From Nitrospina sp. (GTDB lineage: Bacteria; Nitrospinota; Nitrospinia; Nitrospinales; VA-1): 9,000 nt of DNA. Location of the stretch: NCBI GenBank assembly GCA_018665625.1, contig JABJCF010000409.1, positions 1 through 9,000 on the forward strand, written 5' to 3'. Made by a program: the position numbers and the translations under genes. Positions 1 through 6,615 of this stretch are shown piece by piece; position 1 is the stretch's first letter, and the number at the start of each line of letters is the position of its first letter. The notes beneath the pieces are model-generated. The model was given only the letters and a program-made list of their open reading frames with translations. It was not told where the DNA came from and did not search any database.

Positions 1-2
1 CT

Positions 3-2873
3 CGACAGTTAATCAATATTCGCCTTCAGGAAATGAAAAGCACTCTCCCCGCGGGACTGGAACCCAAAATGGGCCCCGTAGCTACCGGTCTGGGAGAAAT
101 TTTCATGTGGACGGTGGATCAGGACAAAACCTTTAAAACTTCAAAATCGTTTTCTCCTGCTGAATTGAGAACCGTACAGGACTGGATCATTCGTCCACAA
201 TTAAGAAATGTCCCAGGAGTAGCAGAAGTAAATAGTCTGGGAGGTTACACGAAACAATATCAAGTAGCTCCTATCCCTGAAAGATTAATGGCTTATGGAA
301 TAACTTTTGAAGGCATCATGGAAGCCTTGATGAAAAATAATTCCAACATGGGAGCCGGCTATATTGAGCGCAACGGCGAGCAATATCTGATCAGAACTCC
401 AGGCCAGGTAACTGGACTGGGTGATATTGAAAATATTGTTATCGGTTCTCATCTTGGAGTTCCCATTTACATCAAGGATGTAGCTGAAGTCAGCCTGGGA
501 AAAGAATTGCGTACAGGAGCAGCCACCCAAGATGGCACAGAGGTAGTCTTGGGAACGGTTTTCATGCTTAAAGGAGAAAACAGCCGTACTGTTTCTTTAA
601 GAGTTTCTGAAAAGTTAAAGGAGATCAACCGCACCCTACCCGAGGGGATGATAGCAAAAACCGTTTATGATCGTACCGATCTGGTTAACGCTACCTTAGA
701 CACTGTAAGAAAAAATCTACTCGAAGGAGCGCTGTTGGTCATCGTGGTCCTTTTTCTTCTTCTTGGAAATATTCGTGCCGCTATCATCACTGCCTTTGTC
801 ATTCCTCTTTCAATGCTGTTTGCCGTCACCGGCATGGTTGGCAATCGCGTTAGTGGCAACCTTCTCAGCCTTGGAGCCATCGATTTCGGGATCATCGTAG
901 ATGGTGCCGTCATTATCGTTGAAAACTGCATGCGAAGGCTGGCGGAGGAGCAAAAAGCTTCAGGTGAGGTTCTTTCCCGTTCGAAACGTTTCGAGATTGT
1001 TCAAAATGCAACGAAAGAGGTCTCTCGGCCAAGCATCTTCGGAGTTCTCATTATTATGATCGTCTACCTTCCAATCCTAACGCTAACGGGTATTGAAGGA
1101 AAAATGTTTCAACCCATGGCATTCACCATATTGGCGGCATTAACAGGGGCGATGATTTTATCCATAACATTCATTCCAGCTATGGTCGCCCAATTCGCAT
1201 CTGGAAAAATCTCAGAGGAAGAAAATTTCATTCTAAAAGGGACCAAAAAAATATATGAACCTTTATTGAATATCTCACTTAAAAATAGACCGGCGGTTTT
1301 ATTATTTGCAACAATCCTGGTTATTCTAAGCCTTTTATTAGTAAATCGAATTGGAAGTGAATTTATCCCTACATTGGATGAAGGAGATATCGCTCTTCAT
1401 GCCCTGCGTGTCCCAGGAACAAGTCTCACCCAAGCCGTATCCATGCAAGACACGCTTGAGAAAAAAATTAAAGAGATTCCTGAAGTTAAATATGTTTTTT
1501 CAAAAATTGGCACAGCGGACATCGCCACTGACCCCATGCCACCCAGCGTCGCCGATGTATTTGTAATGATGAAACCGCGCTCCGAATGGCCCAATCCTAA
1601 TCGATCAAAATCGGCTCTCATTAAAGAGTTAGAACAAAAACTAGGTCAGGTTCCTGGCAATAAATACGAAATAATCCAACCCATTGAGATGCGATTCAAT
1701 GAGTTGATCGCTGGGGTTCGCAGTGACATGGCCGTAAAAATATTTGGAAATGATTTAGAAACTCTAGTTGCAGAAGGCAAAGAAGTGGAAAAAGTTCTTT
1801 CAAAAATCCCAGGCGCTTCTGATGTAGCCGTTGAACAGATATCTGGCCTCCCCGTTTTAAATCTCGAATTAGACAGAAGTCTAATGGGTCGACTGGGAAT
1901 CAATGTTGCCGATGTCCAGAATGTAATTGCAATTGCTATCGGTGGAAAAACTGCCGGCAAGGTTTTTGAACAAGACCGGAACTTTGAAATACTGGTGAGA
2001 CTATCTGATGATATAAGAAATGATATTGAACGCCTGAAAAGAATCCCTATCGCTCTTCCTACGAGCTCTTTGAAAATAGAAGCAACTCTTTCGACAACAA
2101 ACCTTAAAAAACATGAAAACCACAGGGATTATCTTCCGCTTTCTGCATTGGTGAAGTTTTCAATTATAAAAGGCCCGAACCAAATTAGCAGAGAAAACGG
2201 AAAACGCCGAATTGTTGTCACAGCCAATATCAGAAATCGTGATCTGGGTTCTTTTATGAAGGAAGCTCAAAAAACCATAAAAGAAAAGGTTTCTTTGGAG
2301 CCGGGTTATTGGATTGAATGGGGAGGTCAATTTGAACATTTGATATCAGCAGCGCAGCGGTTACAAATTGTAGTGCCTCTCGCACTTTTACTAATATTTC
2401 TTCTTCTATTCGCCGCATTGGAAAGCGTTAAAAACTCGCTTCTGGTTTTTTCTGGAATTCCATTGGCTTTAACGGGAGGATTATTTTCTTTGTGGGCGCG
2501 GGGTATTCCCTTGTCGATTTCTGCAGCGATCGGCTTTATCGCTCTTTCAGGAATTGCCGTATTGAACGGGTTGGTTATGATTTCCTTTATTGGGGAACTA
2601 CGAGAAAAAGGAATGAGTTTAGAAAACGCAATTCGTTTGGGGTCGCTCACTCGCTTGCGGCCTGTTCTAATGACAGCCTTGGTTGCCTCACTGGGTTTCA
2701 TTCCAATGGCTTTAGCAACTGGTACCGGAGCCGAAGTCCAGCGGCCTTTAGCAACGGTTGTGATAGGAGGAATTTTTTCATCAACGATTCTTACATTACT
2801 TGTACTGCCTGCTCTTTATAGAACGTTTCATCATGATGAGCCTCAGCACAACACAAATGCTGATCGAATTTAA
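3..2873 (+). CDS. czcA: CzcA/CusA-family heavy-metal efflux RND transporter, 5'-truncated by the window edge
   Basis: This is the inner-membrane, proton-driven pump of a tripartite metal efflux system, which works with a periplasmic adaptor and an outer-membrane channel. The frame is open from base 3, so the ATG at 33 is internal: the residues before it (RQLINIRLQE) already match the family, and about 100 N-terminal residues are missing. The visible part runs from the first periplasmic porter region to the true C-terminus. Hydrophobic segments follow at about 732-860, 1030-1190, 1290-1350 and 2360-2820. The proton-relay signature DFGIIVDGAVIIVEN lies at 882-926, with Asp (882-884), Asp (900-902) and Glu (921-923), which marks the heavy-metal RND subfamily. 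GPNQISRENGKRR and GTGAEVQRPLA are also typical. The CusA methionine cluster is not apparent, so divalent cations (Zn, Co, Cd or Ni) are more likely than Cu/Ag; this is inferred. About 20 extra residues seem to lie around 2061-2130. Adaptor and channel genes are probably upstream. Confidence 0.95.
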   Translation, partial: RQLINIRLQEMKSTLPAGLEPKMGPVATGLGEIFMWTVDQDKTFKTSKSFSPAELRTVQDWIIRPQLRNVPGVAEVNSLGGYTKQYQVAPIPERLMAYGITFEGIMEALMKNNSNMGAGYIERNGEQYLIRTPGQVTGLGDIENIVIGSHLGVPIYIKDVAEVSLGKELRTGAATQDGTEVVLGTVFMLKGENSRTVSLRVSEKLKEINRTLPEGMIAKTVYDRTDLVNATLDTVRKNLLEGALLVIVVLFLLLGNIRAAIITAFVIPLSMLFAVTGMVGNRVSGNLLSLGAIDFGIIVDGAVIIVENCMRRLAEEQKASGEVLSRSKRFEIVQNATKEVSRPSIFGVLIIMIVYLPILTLTGIEGKMFQPMAFTILAALTGAMILSITFIPAMVAQFASGKISEEENFILKGTKKIYEPLLNISLKNRPAVLLFATILVILSLLLVNRIGSEFIPTLDEGDIALHALRVPGTSLTQAVSMQDTLEKKIKEIPEVKYVFSKIGTADIATDPMPPSVADVFVMMKPRSEWPNPNRSKSALIKELEQKLGQVPGNKYEIIQPIEMRFNELIAGVRSDMAVKIFGNDLETLVAEGKEVEKVLSKIPGASDVAVEQISGLPVLNLELDRSLMGRLGINVADVQNVIAIAIGGKTAGKVFEQDRNFEILVRLSDDIRNDIERLKRIPIALPTSSLKIEATLSTTNLKKHENHRDYLPLSALVKFSIIKGPNQISRENGKRRIVVTANIRNRDLGSFMKEAQKTIKEKVSLEPGYWIEWGGQFEHLISAAQRLQIVVPLALLLIFLLLFAALESVKNSLLVFSGIPLALTGGLFSLWARGIPLSISAAIGFIALSGIAVLNGLVMISFIGELREKGMSLENAIRLGSLTRLRPVLMTALVASLGFIPMALATGTGAEVQRPLATVVIGGIFSSTILTLLVLPALYRTFHHDEPQHNTNADRI

Positions 2874-3841
2874 TTCGTTGATTGGAGTTTAGGATTAAAC
2901 GCTTCGCGCAATCCTTCACCGCATAAATTGAATGCCAGCACAACCAGAAGAATTGTAAAGCCTGGAATGAATGTAAGCCAGGGCGCGTCAAACAAAAAGT
3001 TTTTCCCATCTGAAAGAATATTCCCCCAGGTCGCATCGGGAGGTTGAACACCAAATCCTAGAAAGCTTAGAGCCGATTCAGTAAGAATAGCCGAGGCCAC
3101 ACCCAAAGTTGCCGATACCAATACGGGAGCGATGGCGTTGGGAACCATGTGAATAAAAATAATACGCCATTCGGGAATGGCCTGACTGCGTGCTGCAGAA
3201 ACAAAATCCTGATCGCGAAGAGATAAAAACTCAGCACGCACAAAACGAGCGGTGCCCATCCAACTGGTCAAACCAATTACGATCATGATGTTGTAAATGC
3301 TGGGTGGCAACAATGCTACGACGGTTAGGATTAAAAAGAATGTAGGGAAACAAAGCATGATGTCGACAAACCGCATGATGATTGTATCAACCGTGATGAA
3401 CCCCAGCTTTACTCGACCATAATAACCGGCAATACCCCCAAAGAATATTCCTACCGTTAACATAATTCCGACCGCAACAAAACCGACACTCAACGATACC
3501 GAAGTTCCTTCCAGCATACGCGCGAAAACATCTCGGCCCAACTCATCGGTACCAAAAAGGTAAACACCAAATGTGGGAGCGTCTTCCCTGGGAGTTATGA
3601 TGCTTGTGAACGAAGTTAACGGGGGTAAAAATTTTTCTGATAATCGAACTATTTTAGGATCGAAAACTACAATGTACCGGGTAAAAACTTTCCCCAAAAA
3701 AGCCAATGCCAATAAAAACATGAGAAACCAAAAACTACCGTAGGCCATTCGGTTTCGCTTGAGAATATCCCAGCGTTCCTGAAAAAGCCCTTTCGAGGGA
3801 GGTAGATAATCTGTTTCCAATGTTGCTATTGATTCATTCAT
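2870..3841 (-). CDS. oppC: OppC/DppC-type ABC transporter permease
   Basis: This is one of two inner-membrane permease subunits of a peptide/nickel-family (PepT) ABC importer. The 323 residues are a normal length. An OppC N-terminal region with a first membrane helix lies at about 34-56, followed by a periplasmic loop. The hallmark GTDELGRDVFAR is at 98-108. The BPD_transp_1 core follows, with the EAA coupling loop at about 216-235 (AARSQAIPEWRIIFIHMVPN), which docks on the ATPase. The family motif ALSFLGFGVQPP is at 257-268 and the last helix at about 290-308. The ATG at 3841 lies 11 bp after the oppB-like stop, so the two are co-transcribed and probably translationally coupled; an AGAG-like ribosome site is weak. 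The stop overlaps the convergent pump gene by 4 bp. The substrate (di- or oligopeptide, nickel or other) cannot be told from a permease. No binding protein or ATPase gene is adjacent. Confidence 0.93.
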   Translation of the reverse strand: MNESIATLETDYLPPSKGLFQERWDILKRNRMAYGSFWFLMFLLALAFLGKVFTRYIVVFDPKIVRLSEKFLPPLTSFTSIITPREDAPTFGVYLFGTDELGRDVFARMLEGTSVSLSVGFVAVGIMLTVGIFFGGIAGYYGRVKLGFITVDTIIMRFVDIMLCFPTFFLILTVVALLPPSIYNIMIVIGLTSWMGTARFVRAEFLSLRDQDFVSAARSQAIPEWRIIFIHMVPNAIAPVLVSATLGVASAILTESALSFLGFGVQPPDATWGNILSDGKNFLFDAPWLTFIPGFTILLVVLAFNLCGEGLREAFNPKLQSTN

Positions 3842-3852
3842 TCCATTGATCT

Positions 3853-4812
3853 CTAAAATTTAATCCGTGGGTCCACCACAGCATAAAGAATGTCGGACAC
3901 CAGAGTACCCACCAAAACCAAAACAGCTGTCATAAAGTTCAGTGTCAAAATTATCGGGAAATCCCTGGCCAATATAGCCTCATAACCCAGTCTTCCCATT
4001 CCCGGCCAGGAAAAAATCTGCTCAAATATGACAGAACCCCCAATGAGACCTGGAATGGTTAAACCAAACATCGTAATAAATGGCAATAAGGCATTTCGTA
4101 ATCCATGGCGGTAAATCACCTGGTCTTCAGGTAGCCCTTTTGCGCGAGCGGTGCGCATATAATCTTGATGAATGACCTCCAACATTTGCGAACGAACATA
4201 CCGCGATAAAACAGCGGTTCCCGCTATCGCAGACATCAGCGCGGGAACAGTCAAATGCCATATTCGATCCATCGACTGGAATAAAAACGACGCACCCTCC
4301 AACCCAAATGTTCTCATCCCCAACACTGGCACGTTAAAAGTGTTCACCATAAAAATAATGACCAGATAAGAAAGGAAAAATCCCGGAATAGAAATCAGAG
4401 CAAAGGAAATGAAAGTGCTGGTTCTGTCAAAACTAGAATCCCGATGAACTGCGGCATGAATGCCCACTGGAAACGCCAGACACCAGGTAATTAAGGTTGC
4501 GATGATAAATAGGGGAAGCGAGTTGAGAAACTTTTCCCAAATTTTCCCCATGACCGGCTGATTATCTTTGAACGATTTCAACTCACCCGTAAAAAGATCT
4601 TTCACCCAATAGACGTACTGAATATGCAAAGGTTCATCCAGATGAAAAGCCGCCCGAATTCGCTGAATATCTTCCGGTTTCATGCGAGGATTGGAAGGGT
4701 CGACCAATGCGGGCTCACCAGGCGCCAGATGGACGATCGCATGCGAAATTATAGAAATGAAAACCAGCAGGATGATTCGCTGCCATATATTTCGTAAAAT
4801 AAAATTGACCAC
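3853..4812 (-). CDS. oppB: OppB/DppB-type ABC transporter permease
   Basis: This is the partner permease of the OppC-like subunit and the first gene of the two-gene unit. An N-terminal membrane helix is followed by the family APGEPA segment and a long periplasmic region. The BPD_transp_1 core contains the EAA loop ARAKGLPEDQVIYRHGLRNA, then FEQIFSWPGMGRLGYEAILARD and a C-terminal YAVVDPRI motif, all standard for OppB. I place the start at the GTG at 4812: GAGG lies 5 nt upstream and the resulting N-terminus MVNFILRNIWQRIIL fits the family. An in-frame ATG at 4827 would add five residues (324 aa in all) but has no well-placed Shine-Dalgarno, and it would leave only about 3 nt of leader from the predicted promoter. 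The gene diverges from the nif3-like gene. The binding protein often found upstream of oppB is absent here. Confidence 0.92.
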   Translation of the reverse strand: MVNFILRNIWQRIILLVFISIISHAIVHLAPGEPALVDPSNPRMKPEDIQRIRAAFHLDEPLHIQYVYWVKDLFTGELKSFKDNQPVMGKIWEKFLNSLPLFIIATLITWCLAFPVGIHAAVHRDSSFDRTSTFISFALISIPGFFLSYLVIIFMVNTFNVPVLGMRTFGLEGASFLFQSMDRIWHLTVPALMSAIAGTAVLSRYVRSQMLEVIHQDYMRTARAKGLPEDQVIYRHGLRNALLPFITMFGLTIPGLIGGSVIFEQIFSWPGMGRLGYEAILARDFPIILTLNFMTAVLVLVGTLVSDILYAVVDPRIKF

Positions 4813-4814
4813 TA

Positions 4815-4844
4815 TTGCCTCGACCATCCGTAAAAAGTTATACT
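4815..4844 (+). promoter_or_regulatory. Putative sigma70-type promoter of the nif3-like gene
   Basis: TTGCCT at 4815-4820 and TATACT at 4839-4844 are separated by 18 bp. The match to consensus is about 4/6 and 5/6. The expected transcription start, 6-7 nt after the -10, falls at 4851-4852, on the ATG itself. This fits the absence of a Shine-Dalgarno before this ATG. The call rests on sequence pattern only. Confidence 0.4.
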
Positions 4845-4866
4845 TCCAAGCATGGACATTCTACAA
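4837..4866 (-). promoter_or_regulatory. Putative divergent promoter of the oppBC-like pair
   Basis: On the minus strand, TATAAC (4842 to 4837) forms a -10 with a weak TTGTAG -35 (4866 to 4861), 18 bp apart. The -10 overlaps the plus-strand TATACT almost symmetrically. The predicted start at about 4830 gives an 18-nt leader to the GTG at 4812 that contains its GAGG. The -35 lies inside the nif3-like coding sequence. Confidence 0.35.
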
Positions 4867-5601
4867 CTCAGCCACTACCTCGACAACCTTCTGGAAATAA
4901 ATTCCATTCGCGATTCGCCACAGGCTCTAAATGGTCTGCAAATTCAAAACCGTGGTGAAATAAAAAAAATAGGGCTGGCCGTCGATTTTTGTCAGGCCAC
5001 CATTGATCTTGCCATAGAAAAGCAATGCCAAATGATGTTTGTTCATCATGGCGCGTTTTGGTCCGGCCTGCAACCGATTCGTGATCAACATTTTGAAAAA
5101 CTGTCCGCTATGATGCAAGCCAATCTAGGGCTATACTCGGCACATATCCCTCTCGATTTGCAGCCCGTCTACGGAAATAACCGTGCACTGGCCGATTTGA
5201 TCGGCCTCGAAAACCTCGAACCTTTCGGGGAATACGATGGCGTAAAAATCGGATTCAAAGGTTCCATCAACGCAACATCGGCAGAAAACCTGGGAAATAT
5301 TCTTGAAGAAAAACTGGGTTCACCCGTAAAAGTAATCGGACAAGGTGAAGTGAAAACAGTCGGGTTGGTGACGGGAGGTGCGGCAGATATAGTCAAACAG
5401 GCAAGCAAAGAGGGACTCGACTGTTACATCACAGGCGAGGGAGCCAATCATCATTACCACGAAGCCATCGAAGGAAATTGCATACTAATTTTTGCCGGAC
5501 ACTATGCCACCGAGACAGGCGGGGTAAAATCAGTTGGCAAACACCTTAAAGAAAAATTCGATTTGGACAGCGAGTTTTTGCATTACCCCACCGGCCTTTA
5601 A
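4852..5601 (+). CDS. Nif3/YbgI-like dinuclear metal centre protein
   Basis: This belongs to the Nif3 family (DUF34; often labelled GTP cyclohydrolase 1 type 2), cytosolic proteins that assemble as hexameric rings with two metal ions per subunit. Their cellular role remains poorly defined. The 249 residues match the short E. coli YbgI form, without the extra middle domain of Bacillus YqfO. The expected metal ligands are all visible: the HH pair at 65-66 in FVHHGAFWSG, D102 in SAHIPLD, H217 and E221 in GHYATETGG. NGLQIQN (27-33), YGNNRALA (107-114) and TGEGANHHY (194-202) are also family motifs. The ATG at 4852 is the only sensible start, because a TAA stands in frame at 4831-4833. No Shine-Dalgarno precedes it, which suits a leaderless message. 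It diverges from the permease genes and converges on the SDR gene, so it is probably monocistronic. Confidence 0.93.
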   Translation: MDILQLSHYLDNLLEINSIRDSPQALNGLQIQNRGEIKKIGLAVDFCQATIDLAIEKQCQMMFVHHGAFWSGLQPIRDQHFEKLSAMMQANLGLYSAHIPLDLQPVYGNNRALADLIGLENLEPFGEYDGVKIGFKGSINATSAENLGNILEEKLGSPVKVIGQGEVKTVGLVTGGAADIVKQASKEGLDCYITGEGANHHYHEAIEGNCILIFAGHYATETGGVKSVGKHLKEKFDLDSEFLHYPTGL

Positions 5602-5693
5602 CTCGCTCCCGTGAGAGGGAATGATAGCGAAACCTGAGGCAAAAGGCGCAACAATACCTTCTGACCTAATGAGTATCGACGCGTTGCCCGGGC
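5602..5693. other. 92-bp G+C-richer intergenic segment with possible helices
   Basis: This lies between the convergent nif3-like and SDR genes. My count gives 51 G+C of 92 bases (about 55%), above what I see in the flanking genes. Possible pairings are CGCT (5604-5607) with AGCG (5626-5629), enclosing CCC (5608-5610) with GGG (5617-5619); GCAAC (5648-5652) with GTTGC (5683-5687), enclosing ATAC (5654-5657) with GTAT (5673-5676); GTGAG (5611-5615) with CTCAC (5693-5697); and the palindrome GCCCGGGC (5686-5693). There is no U-run of the kind that marks an intrinsic terminator. It could be an interspersed repeat, a factor-dependent terminator or a small RNA. I matched it to no known riboswitch or tRNA. 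Confidence 0.3.
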
Positions 5694-6569
5694 TCACATC
5701 ATCTTTAAAATAGCATCCAACCCACTTCTAAGATCGGGATACTTGAGCTTTACTCCCAACTCCTCTTTAATTTTCTTGTTACCCACCCGTTTACAGGTCG
5801 TATAAAACCCACGAGCCAACTCTGATAATTCTGCAGATTCAAAAGGGATTAGGGGAGGTGGGTCCACGTGCAAAAGCTGGCAGGCATATTCAACTGCTTC
5901 GGAGGGAGGCGAGGGATGATCATCGCTTACATTATAAATTTCTCCGGGATTGGGGTTTTTAATAGATGCTTCTAAAGTTTGCGCTAAATCCTCTACATGA
6001 ACACGAGAAAAAACCAAACCCGGTTTATCAATACGACGAGCCTTGCCTTTTCTAACAGAAAGTAAAAGGTTTCTGCCAGGACCATAAATAGCCACACTAC
6101 GAAACACCATAACCGGGCGATCCTTTTTAACCATATTTAACCATCCATTTTCCGATTCAACACGCCGCATATTAAGCTCTGTTAACGGCTTGAGCGGTGA
6201 AGATTCGTCAACCCATTCTCCCTGAGTGTCTCCATAAACACCCGTCGAGGAAATATATCCGATCCACTGCAGGTTTTCACTACCTTCAATTTGCGAACCA
6301 AAGTTTTGCAATACGACATCACCTGAAGATTGAGGAGGGATAGACACCAATAAATGGGTGGCCTTGGAAAGAAATTCTCGAATTTCTTCGGTAGCCTTAC
6401 TTCCATCGAACGGAACCGTTAATAGTTTTTTCGAGGATATTTTTTTATCCTTTTCACGACAGGTTCCCGAAACACTCCAACTTTGAGCGGGCAATTTTTG
6501 CGCCAAGGCCTGGGCAGTAAACCCCAGACCAAAACAAAACAACCGGTTTTTTTTCGGATTTTCTGACAT
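5694..6569 (-). CDS. YeeZ-like atypical SDR / NAD(P)-dependent epimerase-family protein
   Basis: This is a cytosolic Rossmann-fold protein of the extended/atypical SDR group related to E. coli YeeZ; the reaction is unknown. The 291 residues show an N-terminal nucleotide-binding glycine motif FGLGFTAQALA at 13-23, the strand and active-site region YISSTGVYGD at 105-114, VFRSVAIYGPGRN at 155-167, RVHVEDLAQ at 189-197 in the substrate-side region, and IYNVSDDHP at 211-219. The usual YxxxK catalytic pair is not present where expected: the region reads NMRRVESEN at 133-141, as is typical of YeeZ-like proteins. It therefore may bind a nucleotide without classic dehydrogenase chemistry. The ATG at 6569 has GGGA 6 nt upstream. 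The gene lies 46 bp after the hybrid kinase on the same strand and could be the last gene of that operon. It converges on the nif3-like gene. No function in signalling is evident. Confidence 0.85.
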   Translation of the reverse strand: MSENPKKNRLFCFGLGFTAQALAQKLPAQSWSVSGTCREKDKKISSKKLLTVPFDGSKATEEIREFLSKATHLLVSIPPQSSGDVVLQNFGSQIEGSENLQWIGYISSTGVYGDTQGEWVDESSPLKPLTELNMRRVESENGWLNMVKKDRPVMVFRSVAIYGPGRNLLLSVRKGKARRIDKPGLVFSRVHVEDLAQTLEASIKNPNPGEIYNVSDDHPSPPSEAVEYACQLLHVDPPPLIPFESAELSELARGFYTTCKRVGNKKIKEELGVKLKYPDLRSGLDAILKMM

Positions 6570-6615
6570 GTACTATCCCAAAATTATAAAGGAAAAACTA
6601 TTTGAAGAGAAAAGA

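Noticed and set aside
33..35. ATG at 33 as the start of the pump gene
   Set aside because: The frame is open upstream to base 3 with family-like residues, and the protein would lack the N-terminal membrane helix and first porter strand.
665..2701. Minus-strand open frames opposite the pump gene (for example 665-931, 1397-1621, 1646-1960, 2327-2701) and plus-strand out-of-frame ones (1351-1566, 2492-2821)
   Set aside because: They lie wholly inside a strongly conserved CDS, encode low-complexity or composition-shadow peptides with no recognisable motif, and lack placed ribosome sites.
5602..5630. Intrinsic terminator after the nif3-like gene
   Set aside because: The CGCT/AGCG and CCC/GGG stems are short and interrupted, and no run of T follows on either strand.
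5602..5700. tRNA, SRP RNA or known riboswitch in the gap
   Set aside because: No cloverleaf, T-arm or anticodon arrangement could be drawn, and no conserved riboswitch core (such as TPP, SAM, cobalamin, c-di-GMP or fluoride) was recognised.
6583..6588. Perfect TATAAT on the minus strand upstream of the SDR gene
   Set aside because: No convincing -35 is present at 16-18 bp, and a start at about 6576 would cut off the GGGA ribosome site at 6576-6579. Read-through from the hybrid kinase gene or a promoter further upstream is more likely.
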